A stretch of DNA of 64,000 nucleotides. Origin: Hoeflea sp. 108 (GTDB taxonomy: Bacteria; Pseudomonadota; Alphaproteobacteria; Rhizobiales; Rhizobiaceae). The notes under the pieces were generated by a model. It ran no database searches. It had not been told where the DNA came from and saw nothing but the letters and a program-made list of their open reading frames with translations. The position numbers and the translations under genes were made by a program. The first letter of the stretch is position 1. Each line of letters begins with the position of its first letter. Positions 17,600 to 26,992 of the stretch are shown here, in pieces. The stretch spans positions 310,001 to 374,000 of the forward strand of contig NZ_KB890025.1 in NCBI RefSeq assembly GCF_000372965.1, written 5' to 3'.

Positions 17600-20086
17600 A
17601 TGACCAAGATGACCCGGCGCCTGTTCATTGCGTCGCTGCCACCCGCGCTGCTGGCCATGCGCACTGCCGCGCATGCTGCGCCTGCCACCGATCTCGAACT
17701 GATCGCCAGCCAGAAACTCGAACCGGCGATCGTGACCCTGCACCGCAGGCTCGAGCGCCTGACCTCCACACTGACCTTCATGACCACCGGGGCACATCCC
17801 GACGACGAGCCGAGCGGCCTGCTGGCAGCGCTTCGCCACGTCTATGGCATCCGGCCGGTGCTCTACTGCATCACCCGCGGCGAAGGCGGCCAGAACAGCA
17901 TCGGCGCCGAACGCGGTTCGGTGCTCGGCGTGCTGCGCACCCGCGAAATGGAGGAGGCCTCGCGTTCGCTTGATGCTTCGCTCGCCTTCGGCGGCCGCGG
18001 CCATTCCGATTCGGTCCACGATTTCGGCTTCTCGAAGGATCCCAACGACACCATCGACCGCTGGGGTCGCGACCGTGTGGTCGAGCGCATGACCTGGGCC
18101 TTCCGCCACTACAAGCCCGACATCGTCATGAACTGCTTCCTCGACGTGGCCGGCCAGCACGGCCAGCATCGCGCGGCTGTTGTCGCGACCTTCCTCACCG
18201 CCGGGCTCTCAGGCGACGACAAGGCCTATCCCGAGCAGATCGCCGCCGGCCTCAAGCCGTGGAACGTGCCCAAGATCTATTCGCCGGCCTATGGCGGCGG
18301 TGGCGGCGTCTATGACGACGAAACCCCGCCGCCACCCACGACATTGACCGTCAAGGCGCCTGAGCGCGACAAGATCTCGGGCGCCACCTTCCCGCAGATG
18401 GGTGAGTGGTCGCGCTCGTGCCACCTGACGCAGGGCATGGGCAAATGGCGCGAGGAGCCGCAGACCGAATGGGCGCTGCATCTCGCCCGTGTCGCCCAGG
18501 GTGAACCGGCGAAGACCGAGAATGACATCCGCGACGGACTGCTCGCCACGGTCGGCGAGATCGCCAAACTTGATGGCATGCCGGCTTCCGCTGCGGATGC
18601 GTTGCGCAGCGCCCAGGGGCTCATCGACGAGGCACTGGCTGACTATGGTGATCCGGTGATGGTCACTGCCAAGGCCATCGAGATCGGCAAGGCCATCGAC
18701 GAGGCACGCAAGCAGCTGCCGGCCGAGCTGCAGGAGCAGGCTGGCCACAGGCTCGAACGCAAGACGCGTGAGATCGACCTTGTGCTGCAGACTGCCGCCG
18801 GCGTGCATGTCCGAGCCTACACCGAGAGTGGCGACATCAAGGCCGGCGACAGCATCACCATCAAGACTGTGGTCGATGCGCCTGAGATGATCGGGATCAC
18901 CTCGGCCGAGGTGATCGCCCGCAAGGGGCTTGCGGTCGACAACGACAAGCTGACCGTGCCGGCGGACGCCGAGCTCACCAACCCACTGACCGAGCAGTTC
19001 GATCCGCTGGGCGGCAATGGCGACGCCTTTGTGCAGCTGACTGTCAACATTGGCGGCCGGCCGGCGGTCATCGACGTCGACCTGGAGGATGCGCTCCGCG
19101 TGCTGCCTCAGGCGTCGTTGGAGCTGAAGCCGGATGCGGTGGTGTTCAACACGGCAAAGGCACTTGCGCCGGTGGAAATGACGGCGACGGTGACCAACGC
19201 CAAGTCCGGCGACCTAGAGATCGCGCTGCCCGACGGCTGGACGCTCGATGCCAAGGGCGATGGCTCTGAGGCGTCGCGCACATTCGACCTCAAGCCTCCG
19301 GCAGCGCCCGGCGTGACGCGTTTTGCCATCGAGCCCAAGCTGCTCGGCAAGGAAGCTTATGCCATCAATACCTTCTCCTATCCGCATATCGGCCGTTCGG
19401 TCGTGCCGACCAAGGTGTCGGTGCCGGTGCAGACGGTGGGTGCGGAGCTGCCCGGGCTGAAGGTCGGCTACATCAGCGCCGGCAACGACAATGTCGGCCT
19501 GTGGATGAAGCGCCTGGGCATCGAGGTGGTGGAGTTGAAGCCTGCCGATGTCGAGCGCGGCGCTTACAAGGACCTCAAGACGATCGTGGTCGGCATCTTC
19601 GCCTTCGGTCGCCGCAAGGACCTCGTGGCTGCCGTGCCCGCTTTGCACGAGTGGGTGAAGGCAGGCGGCCATCTGGTCACGCTCTATCACCGGCCAAGCG
19701 ACGGCTGGAAGCCGGAGACGGTGCCGCCGCTGTTCCTCAAGATCGGCTCGCCGTCGATCCGCTATCGCGTCACCGATGCCGCCTCCGAGGTCGAGGTGCT
19801 TGAGCCGGAACATCCGCTGCTCAACAAGCCCAACAAGATCGGCCCTGACGACTGGGCCAACTGGGACAAGGAACGCGGCCTCTACTTTGCCTCGGAGTGG
19901 GACGAGGCCTACAAGCCGCTGCTGGCGATGGCCGACAAGGGCGAGGACAAGCTGAAGGGCTCGTTGCTGTCGGCCGAGATCGGCAAGGGCCGCCACACGC
20001 ATACCTCGCTCGTGTTGCATCACCAGCTCGACAAGCTGGTTCCCGGCGCCTTCCGCCTGCTGGCCAATCTGGTCCAGCCGGCCTGA
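17600..20086 (+). CDS. Large Tat-exported PIG-L-family deacetylase
   Basis: An 828-residue exported protein. The N-terminus TRRLFIASLPPALLAM is a twin-arginine-like signal with probable cleavage after HAA. Residues 65-70 read AHPDDE, the zinc-binding motif of PIG-L deacetylases, and the later TRGEGGQNS and GQHGQHRAA stretches complete the active site. About residues 400-590 look like beta-sandwich modules. Residues from about 620 to the end (LKVGYISAGNDNVGLWMKRL) resemble a class I glutamine-amidotransferase/ThuA-like fold. PIG-L enzymes remove N-acetyl groups from GlcNAc-containing substrates; here an extracellular or envelope glycan or glycoside is likely. ATG 17600 has GAGGAG about 8 nt upstream. 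Flanking terminators indicate a single-gene unit. Confidence 0.82.
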   Translation: MTKMTRRLFIASLPPALLAMRTAAHAAPATDLELIASQKLEPAIVTLHRRLERLTSTLTFMTTGAHPDDEPSGLLAALRHVYGIRPVLYCITRGEGGQNSIGAERGSVLGVLRTREMEEASRSLDASLAFGGRGHSDSVHDFGFSKDPNDTIDRWGRDRVVERMTWAFRHYKPDIVMNCFLDVAGQHGQHRAAVVATFLTAGLSGDDKAYPEQIAAGLKPWNVPKIYSPAYGGGGGVYDDETPPPPTTLTVKAPERDKISGATFPQMGEWSRSCHLTQGMGKWREEPQTEWALHLARVAQGEPAKTENDIRDGLLATVGEIAKLDGMPASAADALRSAQGLIDEALADYGDPVMVTAKAIEIGKAIDEARKQLPAELQEQAGHRLERKTREIDLVLQTAAGVHVRAYTESGDIKAGDSITIKTVVDAPEMIGITSAEVIARKGLAVDNDKLTVPADAELTNPLTEQFDPLGGNGDAFVQLTVNIGGRPAVIDVDLEDALRVLPQASLELKPDAVVFNTAKALAPVEMTATVTNAKSGDLEIALPDGWTLDAKGDGSEASRTFDLKPPAAPGVTRFAIEPKLLGKEAYAINTFSYPHIGRSVVPTKVSVPVQTVGAELPGLKVGYISAGNDNVGLWMKRLGIEVVELKPADVERGAYKDLKTIVVGIFAFGRRKDLVAAVPALHEWVKAGGHLVTLYHRPSDGWKPETVPPLFLKIGSPSIRYRVTDAASEVEVLEPEHPLLNKPNKIGPDDWANWDKERGLYFASEWDEAYKPLLAMADKGEDKLKGSLLSAEIGKGRHTHTSLVLHHQLDKLVPGAFRLLANLVQPA

Positions 20087-20096
20087 TCAACTGAAA

Positions 20097-20124
20097 AGCC
20101 CCGGCATTGGCCGGGGCTTTTTTT
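20097..20124. terminator. Rho-independent terminator, probably bidirectional
   Basis: AGCCCCGG (20097-20104) pairs with CCGGGGCT (20111-20118), followed by T20119-20124 on the plus strand and preceded by a run of A. It lies between the convergent PIG-L and GcvT-dehydrogenase genes and can serve both. Confidence 0.88.
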
Positions 20125-20137
20125 CCTGGCGCAGCGA

Positions 20138-22615
20138 TCAAGCCGCTTCGCGCAGTTCGGTGCTGTCGGTCCTCACGCGCTCCGACTTGGGATCGTAGGG
20201 CGCCTTCAGATGCGCCGTCGCCGTATGGCGTTCGCCGGCAAGATCGATCTCGAAGCGGCCGCTCTCGATGAAGTCCTTGTCGACGCCTGTTGCGTTGTGC
20301 AGCAGGCCGAGCGCCACCGAGCGGCCGAGCGTGTGGCCGTAAGCAGCCGAGCGCACTTCGCCGACCGGCTTGCCGTCGCGCAGGATCAGCTCGCCGCCCC
20401 ACAGCATGGGCGCTGCATCGTCGAGGGTGAACTGCACGATGCGGCGGGTGAGCTTGCCCTCGGCTTTCGCCTCTACCAAGGCCTCCTTGCCGATGAAGCC
20501 GCCAGGCTTGTCCATCGACACGGCGAAGGCGAGGCCGGCCTCGTAGGGATTGATGTCGGGCGTCAGCTCGCGGCTCCAGGCCCGGAAGCCCTTTTCGATG
20601 CGCAGCGCCTCAAGCGCATAATAGCCGCAGTCGGTAAGGCCGTGCTCGCGCCCGGCCTCATGCAGCGCCTCGTAGACGCCGACGGCGAATTCGGTCGGCA
20701 CGATCAGCTCCCAGCCAAGTTCGCCGACATAGGTCATGCGGTTGGCGAAAGCGGTGGCGTAGCCGATGTCGATCTCGCGGATGGTGGCAAAGGGGAAGCC
20801 GGAATTGGAGAGATCCACCGAGGTCAGCCTGGCGAGGATGTCGCGCGAGCGCGGCCCCATCAGCGCCAGCACCGCATAGGACGAAGTCACGTCGGTCAGC
20901 GTCACATGCGCGTCCTCGGGGATGTTCTTCGAGATCCAGTCGGCATCGTGCACGGCCTGGGCCGAACCGGTGACGATAAGGAACTTCTCGCGGCCGATGC
21001 GCATGACGGTCAGGTCGCTCTCATAACCGCCGCGCTCGTTGAGCAGGCCGGTATAGATGGAACGGCCGATCTCGACGTCTATGTCGGCAGCACAGATGCG
21101 GTTGAGGACGGTGGCCGCATCGCGGCCCTGAATCAGAATCTTGGCGAACGAGGTCTGGTCGAAGATGCCGGCTGCCTCGCGGGTCGCCTTCATTTCGCGC
21201 TTCACCGCCTCGTGCCAGTTCTGCCTGCCGAAGGAATATTGCGTCTCGGGCTTCTCGCCAGGGGCGGCGAACCAGTTGGCGCGCTCCCAGCCCATCTTGG
21301 AGCCGAAGCAGGCACCCTTGGCGGCGAGGCGGTCGTAGAGTGCCGAGCGGCGGAAGGGGCGGGCGCTGTCGAGCTCGCGGTTCGGCCAGGGCATGGCATA
21401 GTGCAGGCCGAGCGTTTCCTTGACGCGGTCGTGCAGCCAGCGCGGATTGTTGTTGAAGCCGGCAAAGCGCCTGATGTCGACCGGCCACAGGTCCATGGTC
21501 GCAGCACCGTTGACGATCCACTCGGCCAGCGCCCGGCCGGCGCCGCCGGCACTGGCGATGCCCATCGAATTGAAGCCGGCGCCGACATAGAAATTCTGGA
21601 GCTCCGGCGCTTCGCCCAGGATGAAGTTGTTGTCGGCGGTGAAGCTTTCGGGGCCGTTGTAGAATTTCTTGACTTCCGACGTCTCCAGTTGCGGCACGCG
21701 CACCAGCGCGTTCTGCATCAGGATTTCGAACTGATCCCAATCGTCGGGCAGAAGCGCGAACTCGAAGTCGTCGGGGATGCCGTTCATGCCCCACGGCTTC
21801 GCCTCGGGTTCGAAGCCGCCCATGACAAGGCCGCCGACCTCTTCCTTGAAATAGATGTAGCCGTCAGGGTCACGCAGCACCGGCAGGTCCGGATGCACGC
21901 CCTCGATCTTGCCTGTCACGATGTACATGTGCTCGGCCGAATGCAGCGGCACGGTCACGCCGCACATGGCGCCGACCTTGCGCGCCCACTGTCCGGCACA
22001 GTTGACCACGATCTCGGCCGCAATGTCGCCCTTGTCGGTCGAAACACCCGTCGCTCGGCCGTCCTTGGTCTGGATTCCGGTGACGCGGACGCGCTCGATG
22101 ACGCGGGCGCCGCGGTTGCGCGCGCCCTTGGCCAGCGACTGAGTGAGGTCTGTCGGGTTCGCCTTGCCGTCGCCCGGCAGCCAGACAGCGCCGACGAGGT
22201 CGTCGATGGCCATCACCGGCCACTTCTCCTGCGCTTCCCTGGCCGAGATCACCTCGATGTCGACGCCCTGGGCGCGGGCGGATGCCGCGGTACGCTTCAG
22301 CACGGTCATGCGGTCGGCTGAGCGCGCCACAGACAGCGAGCCACAATTCTTCCAGCCCGTCGCAAGTCCGGTCTCGGCCTCGAGCTCGCTGTAGAGCTGG
22401 GTCGAATATTTGATCAGGCTGGTCATGTTGGCGTGACTGCGCAATTGGCCGACGAGGCCGGCGGCGTGCCAGGTGGTGCCGCCGCTGAGCTGGCCCTGCT
22501 CGAGCAGCACCACGTCGCTCCAGCCGAGTTTTGTCAGGTGATAGGCGACCGAACAGCCGATGATGCCGCCGCCGACGATGACGACGCGTGCCTGCGTCGG
22601 GAATTCCTGCGCCAT
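20138..22615 (-). CDS. FAD-dependent dehydrogenase with GcvT domain (dimethylglycine/sarcosine dehydrogenase-like), copy 1
   Basis: An 825-residue two-domain enzyme. The N-terminal DAO-type flavin domain starts with the Rossmann motif VVIVGGGIIGCSVAYHL and has GGTTWHAAGL, where the histidine is the covalent FAD link in this family. The C-terminal half is a folate-binding GcvT-like domain with YVGELGWELIVPTEF. Family members oxidatively demethylate dimethylglycine or sarcosine and pass the methyl carbon to tetrahydrofolate. ATG 22615 was chosen because a GGGAGG site lies upstream; the longer TTG start would overlap that site. The two paralogues in this window (see 24495) cannot be told apart as dimethylglycine or sarcosine enzymes by eye. 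A 14-bp motif upstream is shared with the AraC gene at 30439. Confidence 0.87.
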   Translation of the reverse strand: MAQEFPTQARVVIVGGGIIGCSVAYHLTKLGWSDVVLLEQGQLSGGTTWHAAGLVGQLRSHANMTSLIKYSTQLYSELEAETGLATGWKNCGSLSVARSADRMTVLKRTAASARAQGVDIEVISAREAQEKWPVMAIDDLVGAVWLPGDGKANPTDLTQSLAKGARNRGARVIERVRVTGIQTKDGRATGVSTDKGDIAAEIVVNCAGQWARKVGAMCGVTVPLHSAEHMYIVTGKIEGVHPDLPVLRDPDGYIYFKEEVGGLVMGGFEPEAKPWGMNGIPDDFEFALLPDDWDQFEILMQNALVRVPQLETSEVKKFYNGPESFTADNNFILGEAPELQNFYVGAGFNSMGIASAGGAGRALAEWIVNGAATMDLWPVDIRRFAGFNNNPRWLHDRVKETLGLHYAMPWPNRELDSARPFRRSALYDRLAAKGACFGSKMGWERANWFAAPGEKPETQYSFGRQNWHEAVKREMKATREAAGIFDQTSFAKILIQGRDAATVLNRICAADIDVEIGRSIYTGLLNERGGYESDLTVMRIGREKFLIVTGSAQAVHDADWISKNIPEDAHVTLTDVTSSYAVLALMGPRSRDILARLTSVDLSNSGFPFATIREIDIGYATAFANRMTYVGELGWELIVPTEFAVGVYEALHEAGREHGLTDCGYYALEALRIEKGFRAWSRELTPDINPYEAGLAFAVSMDKPGGFIGKEALVEAKAEGKLTRRIVQFTLDDAAPMLWGGELILRDGKPVGEVRSAAYGHTLGRSVALGLLHNATGVDKDFIESGRFEIDLAGERHTATAHLKAPYDPKSERVRTDSTELREAA

Positions 22616-22664
22616 GATGAAAAGACCTCCCAAAGGTTATGGCCGTCACCATATCGTTGTCGCA

Positions 22665-22678
22665 ACAAAATGCAACAT
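22665..22678. promoter_or_regulatory. 14-bp motif shared with the AraC-gene promoter
   Basis: ACAAAATGCAACAT, about 50-63 nt upstream of the dehydrogenase start, is repeated exactly (as its complement ATGTTGCATTTTGT) at 30343-30356 before the AraC/GlxA regulator gene. Both read in the same direction relative to their genes. The surrounding bases contain three GCAACA repeats, at 22662, 22672 and near 22684. Confidence 0.55.
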
Positions 22679-22848
22679 AATATGCAACAAATAATCACAT
22701 TTCGCTTAAGGCCGTGCTACGATTGGGCGAGAGGCGAGACCTCCGTGCCTTAGCGTCCGGCAAGTTTTTCCGCCATGCTGTCGGAACGGGTCGCCGCCGA
22801 ACGTCTTCAAGACGTAGGGCCGGGCAGGGCCGTTTAAGGAGAGCAGAC

Positions 22849-23508
22849 ATGAGAAAGATCGTGGTGGGTGCATTCATGAGCCTCGACGGCATCATGCAGG
22901 CGCCGGGCGGACCGGAAGAGGATCCGATCGGCGGCTTCAGATATGGCGGCTGGGGCGCGCCCTATTTCGACGAAACGATGACTGAGGCGGTGGGCGAGAT
23001 GTTTGCCCGGCCATTCGACCTTTTGCTCGGGCGCAAGACCTGGGACATCTTCGCCGCGCATTGGCCCTATGTCGATGCCGACGATCCGATCGGCCCGCTG
23101 TTCGATCGAATCAACAAATATGTCGCGACGCGCAATCCCGAGCTGAAGCTCGGCTGGCAGAACAGCCACTCGCTCGGCGTTGACGCAGTCGCTGCCGTAC
23201 GCAAGCTGAAGGCAGGGGAGGGGCCTGACCTGCTGACACAGGGCTCCACCGATTTCCTGAAAACCCTGCTCGCGAGCGACCTTGTCGACGAACTCAACAT
23301 CTCGATCTTCCCGCTGGTACTGGGCAAGGGCAAGCGCCTGTTCGGCGATGCCGCCCTGCCATCGGCGCTGAAACTGGTGTCATCGAAGGTTTCAGGCACG
23401 GGCGTGACGGTCAACAAATATGTCCGCGACGGCGATATCGTCACCGGCTCGTTCGAGTTCGAAACGCCGACCGAAGCGGAATTGGAGCGGCGGCGGAAGC
23501 TGACCTGA
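22849..23508 (+). CDS. Dihydrofolate reductase-family protein (RibD C-terminal fold)
   Basis: A 219-residue protein starting MRKIVVGAFMSLDGIMQAPG, the typical opening of the YyaP/RibD-C reductase-like family. LLGRKTWDIF and a C-terminal LVLGKGKRLFG also fit. The fold binds NADPH and resembles dihydrofolate reductase, but few members have a known substrate. ATG 22849 is preceded by AAGGAGAG about 6 nt away; upstream frame extension has no support. It is divergent from the GcvT-type dehydrogenase, which uses tetrahydrofolate, so a folate-related role is conceivable but not shown. Confidence 0.85.
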   Translation: MRKIVVGAFMSLDGIMQAPGGPEEDPIGGFRYGGWGAPYFDETMTEAVGEMFARPFDLLLGRKTWDIFAAHWPYVDADDPIGPLFDRINKYVATRNPELKLGWQNSHSLGVDAVAAVRKLKAGEGPDLLTQGSTDFLKTLLASDLVDELNISIFPLVLGKGKRLFGDAALPSALKLVSSKVSGTGVTVNKYVRDGDIVTGSFEFETPTEAELERRRKLT

Positions 23509-23552
23509 TCGTGGGCAGGCCAGCGGGGCGGCAGCGTGCGCCGCTCCGCGGA

Positions 23553-24335
23553 CTATTCCCCGACAATAACCTTCGGCCCCTTGCGCTCCAACGCCTCCAC
23601 CATTGCTGCAGGGGGAGCGGCGTCGACGATGACGCCGGCGGCGAGTTCGAAGCGGGGGATGCGCAACGGCGTCAGGCGGCCGAATTTGGAGCTGTCGAGC
23701 ACGAAATAGGCGCGGGCTGCGGTCGCCGCCATGCGCGAGCGCTGCTCGGCGCCGTTGCGGGTGAAGTCGGTGACCTCGCCGTCGGGCGACAGCGCTCCGC
23801 CGCCGAGGAAAGCGACGTCGACGCGGAAGCGGCCGATGGCGTCGAGCGCGTCGATGCCGACGGCGGCTTCTTCCGACGGGTCGATCTCACCGCCCAGCAT
23901 GTGCACGCGGACATGCGGCTGGCGGCACATATGCAGCGCTATCGTCAGGCTGGTGGTGCAGATCGTCAGGTTCTGCTTGCCTGCCAGCGCATGGGCCACC
24001 GCGAGCGTGGTGGTGCCGGAATCGAGGAACACCACCATGCCGTCCTCGACAAGTGCGGCAGCCGCCCGGCCGATCGCCGCCTTGCCGCCGGCATTTTCCT
24101 GGCTGCGCAGGTTGAGTTCGGGCTCGGTTGCCTCAAACAGGGTCGCCCCGCCATGGACAAGGTCAAGCTGGCCGCGCTCAGCCAGAAACTTCATGTCGCG
24201 TCTGATGGTCTCGCGCGAGACGTCGAAGAAGGCTGCGAGCTCGGTGATGCCGACCGACCCATCGGCGGCCAGCCGCCTGAGAATCTCGTCATGGCGGCGC
24301 GGGGCAAGCGCCTTGTGGTTCTGCGAGTCAGACAT
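23553..24335 (-). CDS. DeoR-family transcriptional regulator
   Basis: A 260-residue DeoR-type repressor. The N-terminal winged helix (HDEILRRLAADGSVGITELA followed by FFDVSRETIRRDM) precedes a sugar-isomerase-like effector domain (VFLDSGTTTLAVAHAL). The usual ligand is a phosphorylated small metabolite. ATG 24335 gives a family-length protein; the longer frame runs through the operator. A striking double palindrome begins 1 nt upstream of the start codon and probably mediates autorepression. It sits between the two GcvT-type dehydrogenase genes, so a role in methylated-amine control is likely, though the AraC regulator may dominate. Confidence 0.87.
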   Translation of the reverse strand: MSDSQNHKALAPRRHDEILRRLAADGSVGITELAAFFDVSRETIRRDMKFLAERGQLDLVHGGATLFEATEPELNLRSQENAGGKAAIGRAAAALVEDGMVVFLDSGTTTLAVAHALAGKQNLTICTTSLTIALHMCRQPHVRVHMLGGEIDPSEEAAVGIDALDAIGRFRVDVAFLGGGALSPDGEVTDFTRNGAEQRSRMAATAARAYFVLDSSKFGRLTPLRIPRFELAAGVIVDAAPPAAMVEALERKGPKVIVGE

Positions 24336-24336
24336 G

Positions 24337-24371
24337 TTGCCAATTTGGCGGCATCTTCGCCAAATTGGCAA
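24337..24371. promoter_or_regulatory. Double palindromic operator before the DeoR gene
   Basis: TTGCCAATTTGGCG (24337-24350) and CGCCAAATTGGCAA (24358-24371) form a perfect 14-bp inverted repeat around a 7-bp spacer. Each arm also contains its own 11-bp palindrome, GCCAAWTTGGC, with centres 20 bp apart, so two dimers could bind the same face of DNA. It abuts the start codon. Confidence 0.75.
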
Positions 24372-24494
24372 GCAAATGTTGCAATATGTGGCGTACGGCG
24401 CATCGTGCCACACGCTGCGCCTCCATTTGGAGGCGCGGGCATCTTCGCATTTGGATGAACGCGCCTTCCGGAACCCGATTTTCGCGTCGAAGCG

Positions 24495-26915
24495 CTATAT
24501 CCGAACACGCTCGCCTGAGGGATCGTAGACGCAGCGCTCGACGACGGTTGCGCGGCTGCGGCGGCCGAAGGCCTCGACCTCGATTTCCTTGAGGCCCATG
24601 TCGTCGCCCTTGAGATAGCCGAAGACGAGCGAAGCGCTGACCGTGTGGCCGAAATCGCCGCTGGTCGTCATGCCGACGACGCGGCCGTTCACCGACATCG
24701 CCTCGCCGCCATAGACGGGCAGCGGATCTGCCAGTTGGAAACAGGCGAGCTTGCGGCTGACACCGCGCTCCTTCTGGGCGGCAAGCGCGTCGCGGCCCTG
24801 GAAATCTCCCTTCTTCATGGCAACGGCAAAGCCGAGGCCGGCTTCCAGCGGCGTGTCGTCGGGGGTGATGTCGGCACCCCAGTAAAGGTAACGCTTTTCC
24901 ATGCGCAGGCTGGAAATAGCCTTGTACCCGACATCGGCGATGCCGAACGCAGCACCGGCCTGCCGCAGAACCTCGTAGACATAAGCCATGTATTCGGTCG
25001 GCACATGCAACTCCCAGCCGAGTTCGCCGACATAGGTGACGCGCGCGGCGAATACAGGGGCCCAGCCGACACGGATCTCGCGGCAGGTCATGTAGGGGAA
25101 GGCCGCGTTGGAGACGTCGTTCTCGCTGACCTTTTCCAGCACCTCGCGCGCCAGCGGTCCGCAGAGATTGATGACGCCATAGGTGCCGGTCACGTCATGC
25201 ACCGCGACCGAGCCGTCGCGCGGCATGTGGCGGCGGATCCAGCCGCCATCGCGCGTGCCGAAAGCCGAGCCGGTGACGACATGGAATTTTTGCTCACCGC
25301 GCCGCATGATTGTGAGGTCGGCCTCGATGCCGCCGCGCCTGTTGAGCAACTGGGTGTAGATGACGGCGTTGTCACCCTTGTCGAGGTTGGCCGCCGCCAG
25401 CCACTGCAGATAGGCCAGCGCGCCGGGGCCGGAAACCTCGAACTTCGAGAACGACGACTGGTCGACCAGTGCCACGCTTTCGCGTACGATCCTGTGCTCA
25501 CGGCCGATGACCTCTGCATAAGGCGCCCGCTCGAAGGTTTCGAGCGGCGGCTTGGCTTCGCCGGGATGGAGAAAATAGTTCGGCCGTTCCCAGCCGAACT
25601 TGACGCCGTTGACTGCGCCTTGCGCCGTCAAGGTCTGGTAGAGCGGCGAGCGGCGCAACGGACGGCAGGCCGAGCGCTCCTCTTCCGGCCAGGCGATGGC
25701 GTAATATTTCGAATAGGCCTCGATGGCGCTGTCGCGGAGATAGGCAAGCCCGCCATGCGGATGGCCGAAGCGGCGCAGGTCGAAGGCCCAGAGGTCCATG
25801 CCCGGGTCGCCCTCGACAATCCAGTTGGCCATGGCCCGGCCGGCGCCACCGGAGGCGGCGATGCCAGAAGTGAAGCCGCAGGCGACGAAGAAGTTCTCAA
25901 AGTCGCCGGCGAGGCCCATGACCGGTTCGCCGTCGGCCGAGATCGGGATCGGGCCGTTGACGACGGCGCGCACGCCGAGTTCGCCGAGGATCGGGATGCG
26001 TTTGGCAGCACCCTCGATGACCTCCGAGATCCGTTCGAGATCGTCGGGGAACAGTTCCTGGCCAAAGCTCATCGGCAGCTTGCCGAGCCCATAGGCGGCG
26101 CGCGTCTCCTTTTCCCAGCCGCCGATCGCCATCGCTCCCGGCTCCGGCTTGACGTAAAAGTTGGCGTCGGGATCGCGCAGCGTCGGCAGGTCGTCGGGTA
26201 CGGATGGCGACTTCTCGGTAACGAAATATTCGTGCTCGACAACAGTGATCGGCAGGTCGATGCCGGCGAGCTCGCCCAACTGGCGTGCCCAGAGGCCGGC
26301 GGCATTGACGACGATCTCGCAGCCGACATCGCCGTCAGCCGTCTTCACTGCGGTGATGCGGCGATCCTTGATCGCGAGACCTGTCACGGTGACGCCTTCG
26401 ACGATACGCACGCCGCCCGTGCGCGCGCCCTTGGCGTAGGCATGGGTCAGCGAATAGGGGTCGACATGGCCATCGGAGGCGATCCAGGTGGCGCCGCGCA
26501 AATCCCTGGTGTCGACCAGCGGGAACAGCCGCTTGACCTCGTCGGGGCCGACCAGCTCCATGTCGAAACCGTAGCTCTTGGCGGCGGTGTGCGCGCGCTT
26601 GAGTTCTTCCCAGCGCGCGTCGGAAGCGGCGAGGCGGAGGCTGCCTACATTCTTCCAACCGACATCCTGGCCGGTCTCGGCGCCGATCCTGGCACAGAGG
26701 TCGGCGCTGTATTGCATCAGCCGGGTCAGGTTGACCTTGCTGCGCAGCTGCCCCATCAGGCCAGCGGCATGCCAGGTTGAGCCTGCCGTCAGCTGGTTCT
26801 TTTCAATGAGTAGCACGTCCTTCTCACCCGCCTTGGCGAGGTGATAGGCGATGGAGGTGCCGATGGCGCCGCCGCCGACGATGACGACGCGGGCGTGCGA
26901 GGGAAGCTTGGACAT
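24495..26915 (-). CDS. FAD-dependent dehydrogenase with GcvT domain (dimethylglycine/sarcosine dehydrogenase-like), copy 2
   Basis: An 806-residue paralogue of the gene at 20138 with the same layout: Rossmann motif VVIVGGGAIGTSIAYHL, flavin-linking AGSTWHAAGL, then a GcvT-like folate domain with YVGELGWELHVPTEY. It should oxidise an N-methylated glycine (dimethylglycine or sarcosine), with the methyl group released as formaldehyde or bound to tetrahydrofolate. The ATG at 26915 has an AAGG site about 6 nt upstream. It starts 77 nt after the gbcB-like gene ends and runs the same way, so it probably belongs to the gbcA-gbcB transcription unit, taking dimethylglycine made by the Rieske enzyme. 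Confidence 0.87.
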   Translation of the reverse strand: MSKLPSHARVVIVGGGAIGTSIAYHLAKAGEKDVLLIEKNQLTAGSTWHAAGLMGQLRSKVNLTRLMQYSADLCARIGAETGQDVGWKNVGSLRLAASDARWEELKRAHTAAKSYGFDMELVGPDEVKRLFPLVDTRDLRGATWIASDGHVDPYSLTHAYAKGARTGGVRIVEGVTVTGLAIKDRRITAVKTADGDVGCEIVVNAAGLWARQLGELAGIDLPITVVEHEYFVTEKSPSVPDDLPTLRDPDANFYVKPEPGAMAIGGWEKETRAAYGLGKLPMSFGQELFPDDLERISEVIEGAAKRIPILGELGVRAVVNGPIPISADGEPVMGLAGDFENFFVACGFTSGIAASGGAGRAMANWIVEGDPGMDLWAFDLRRFGHPHGGLAYLRDSAIEAYSKYYAIAWPEEERSACRPLRRSPLYQTLTAQGAVNGVKFGWERPNYFLHPGEAKPPLETFERAPYAEVIGREHRIVRESVALVDQSSFSKFEVSGPGALAYLQWLAAANLDKGDNAVIYTQLLNRRGGIEADLTIMRRGEQKFHVVTGSAFGTRDGGWIRRHMPRDGSVAVHDVTGTYGVINLCGPLAREVLEKVSENDVSNAAFPYMTCREIRVGWAPVFAARVTYVGELGWELHVPTEYMAYVYEVLRQAGAAFGIADVGYKAISSLRMEKRYLYWGADITPDDTPLEAGLGFAVAMKKGDFQGRDALAAQKERGVSRKLACFQLADPLPVYGGEAMSVNGRVVGMTTSGDFGHTVSASLVFGYLKGDDMGLKEIEVEAFGRRSRATVVERCVYDPSGERVRI

Positions 26916-26992
26916 GGTGGCCTTTCGGATACTGGCCTCGCGTGGCGCGAGGTATTGCTAAGGTTGATGTGGCAGGGCGTCTGCCGGCTTGT

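Noticed and set aside
20210..22321. A 703-codon plus-strand ORF antisense to the GcvT-type dehydrogenase.
   Set aside because: Composition is that of antisense reading in GC-rich DNA (many His, Arg, Gly); no domain is visible.
22661..22690. Three GCAACA repeats resembling the start of a CRISPR-like array.
   Set aside because: Units are only 6 bp with short unequal spacers; better explained as promoter motifs.
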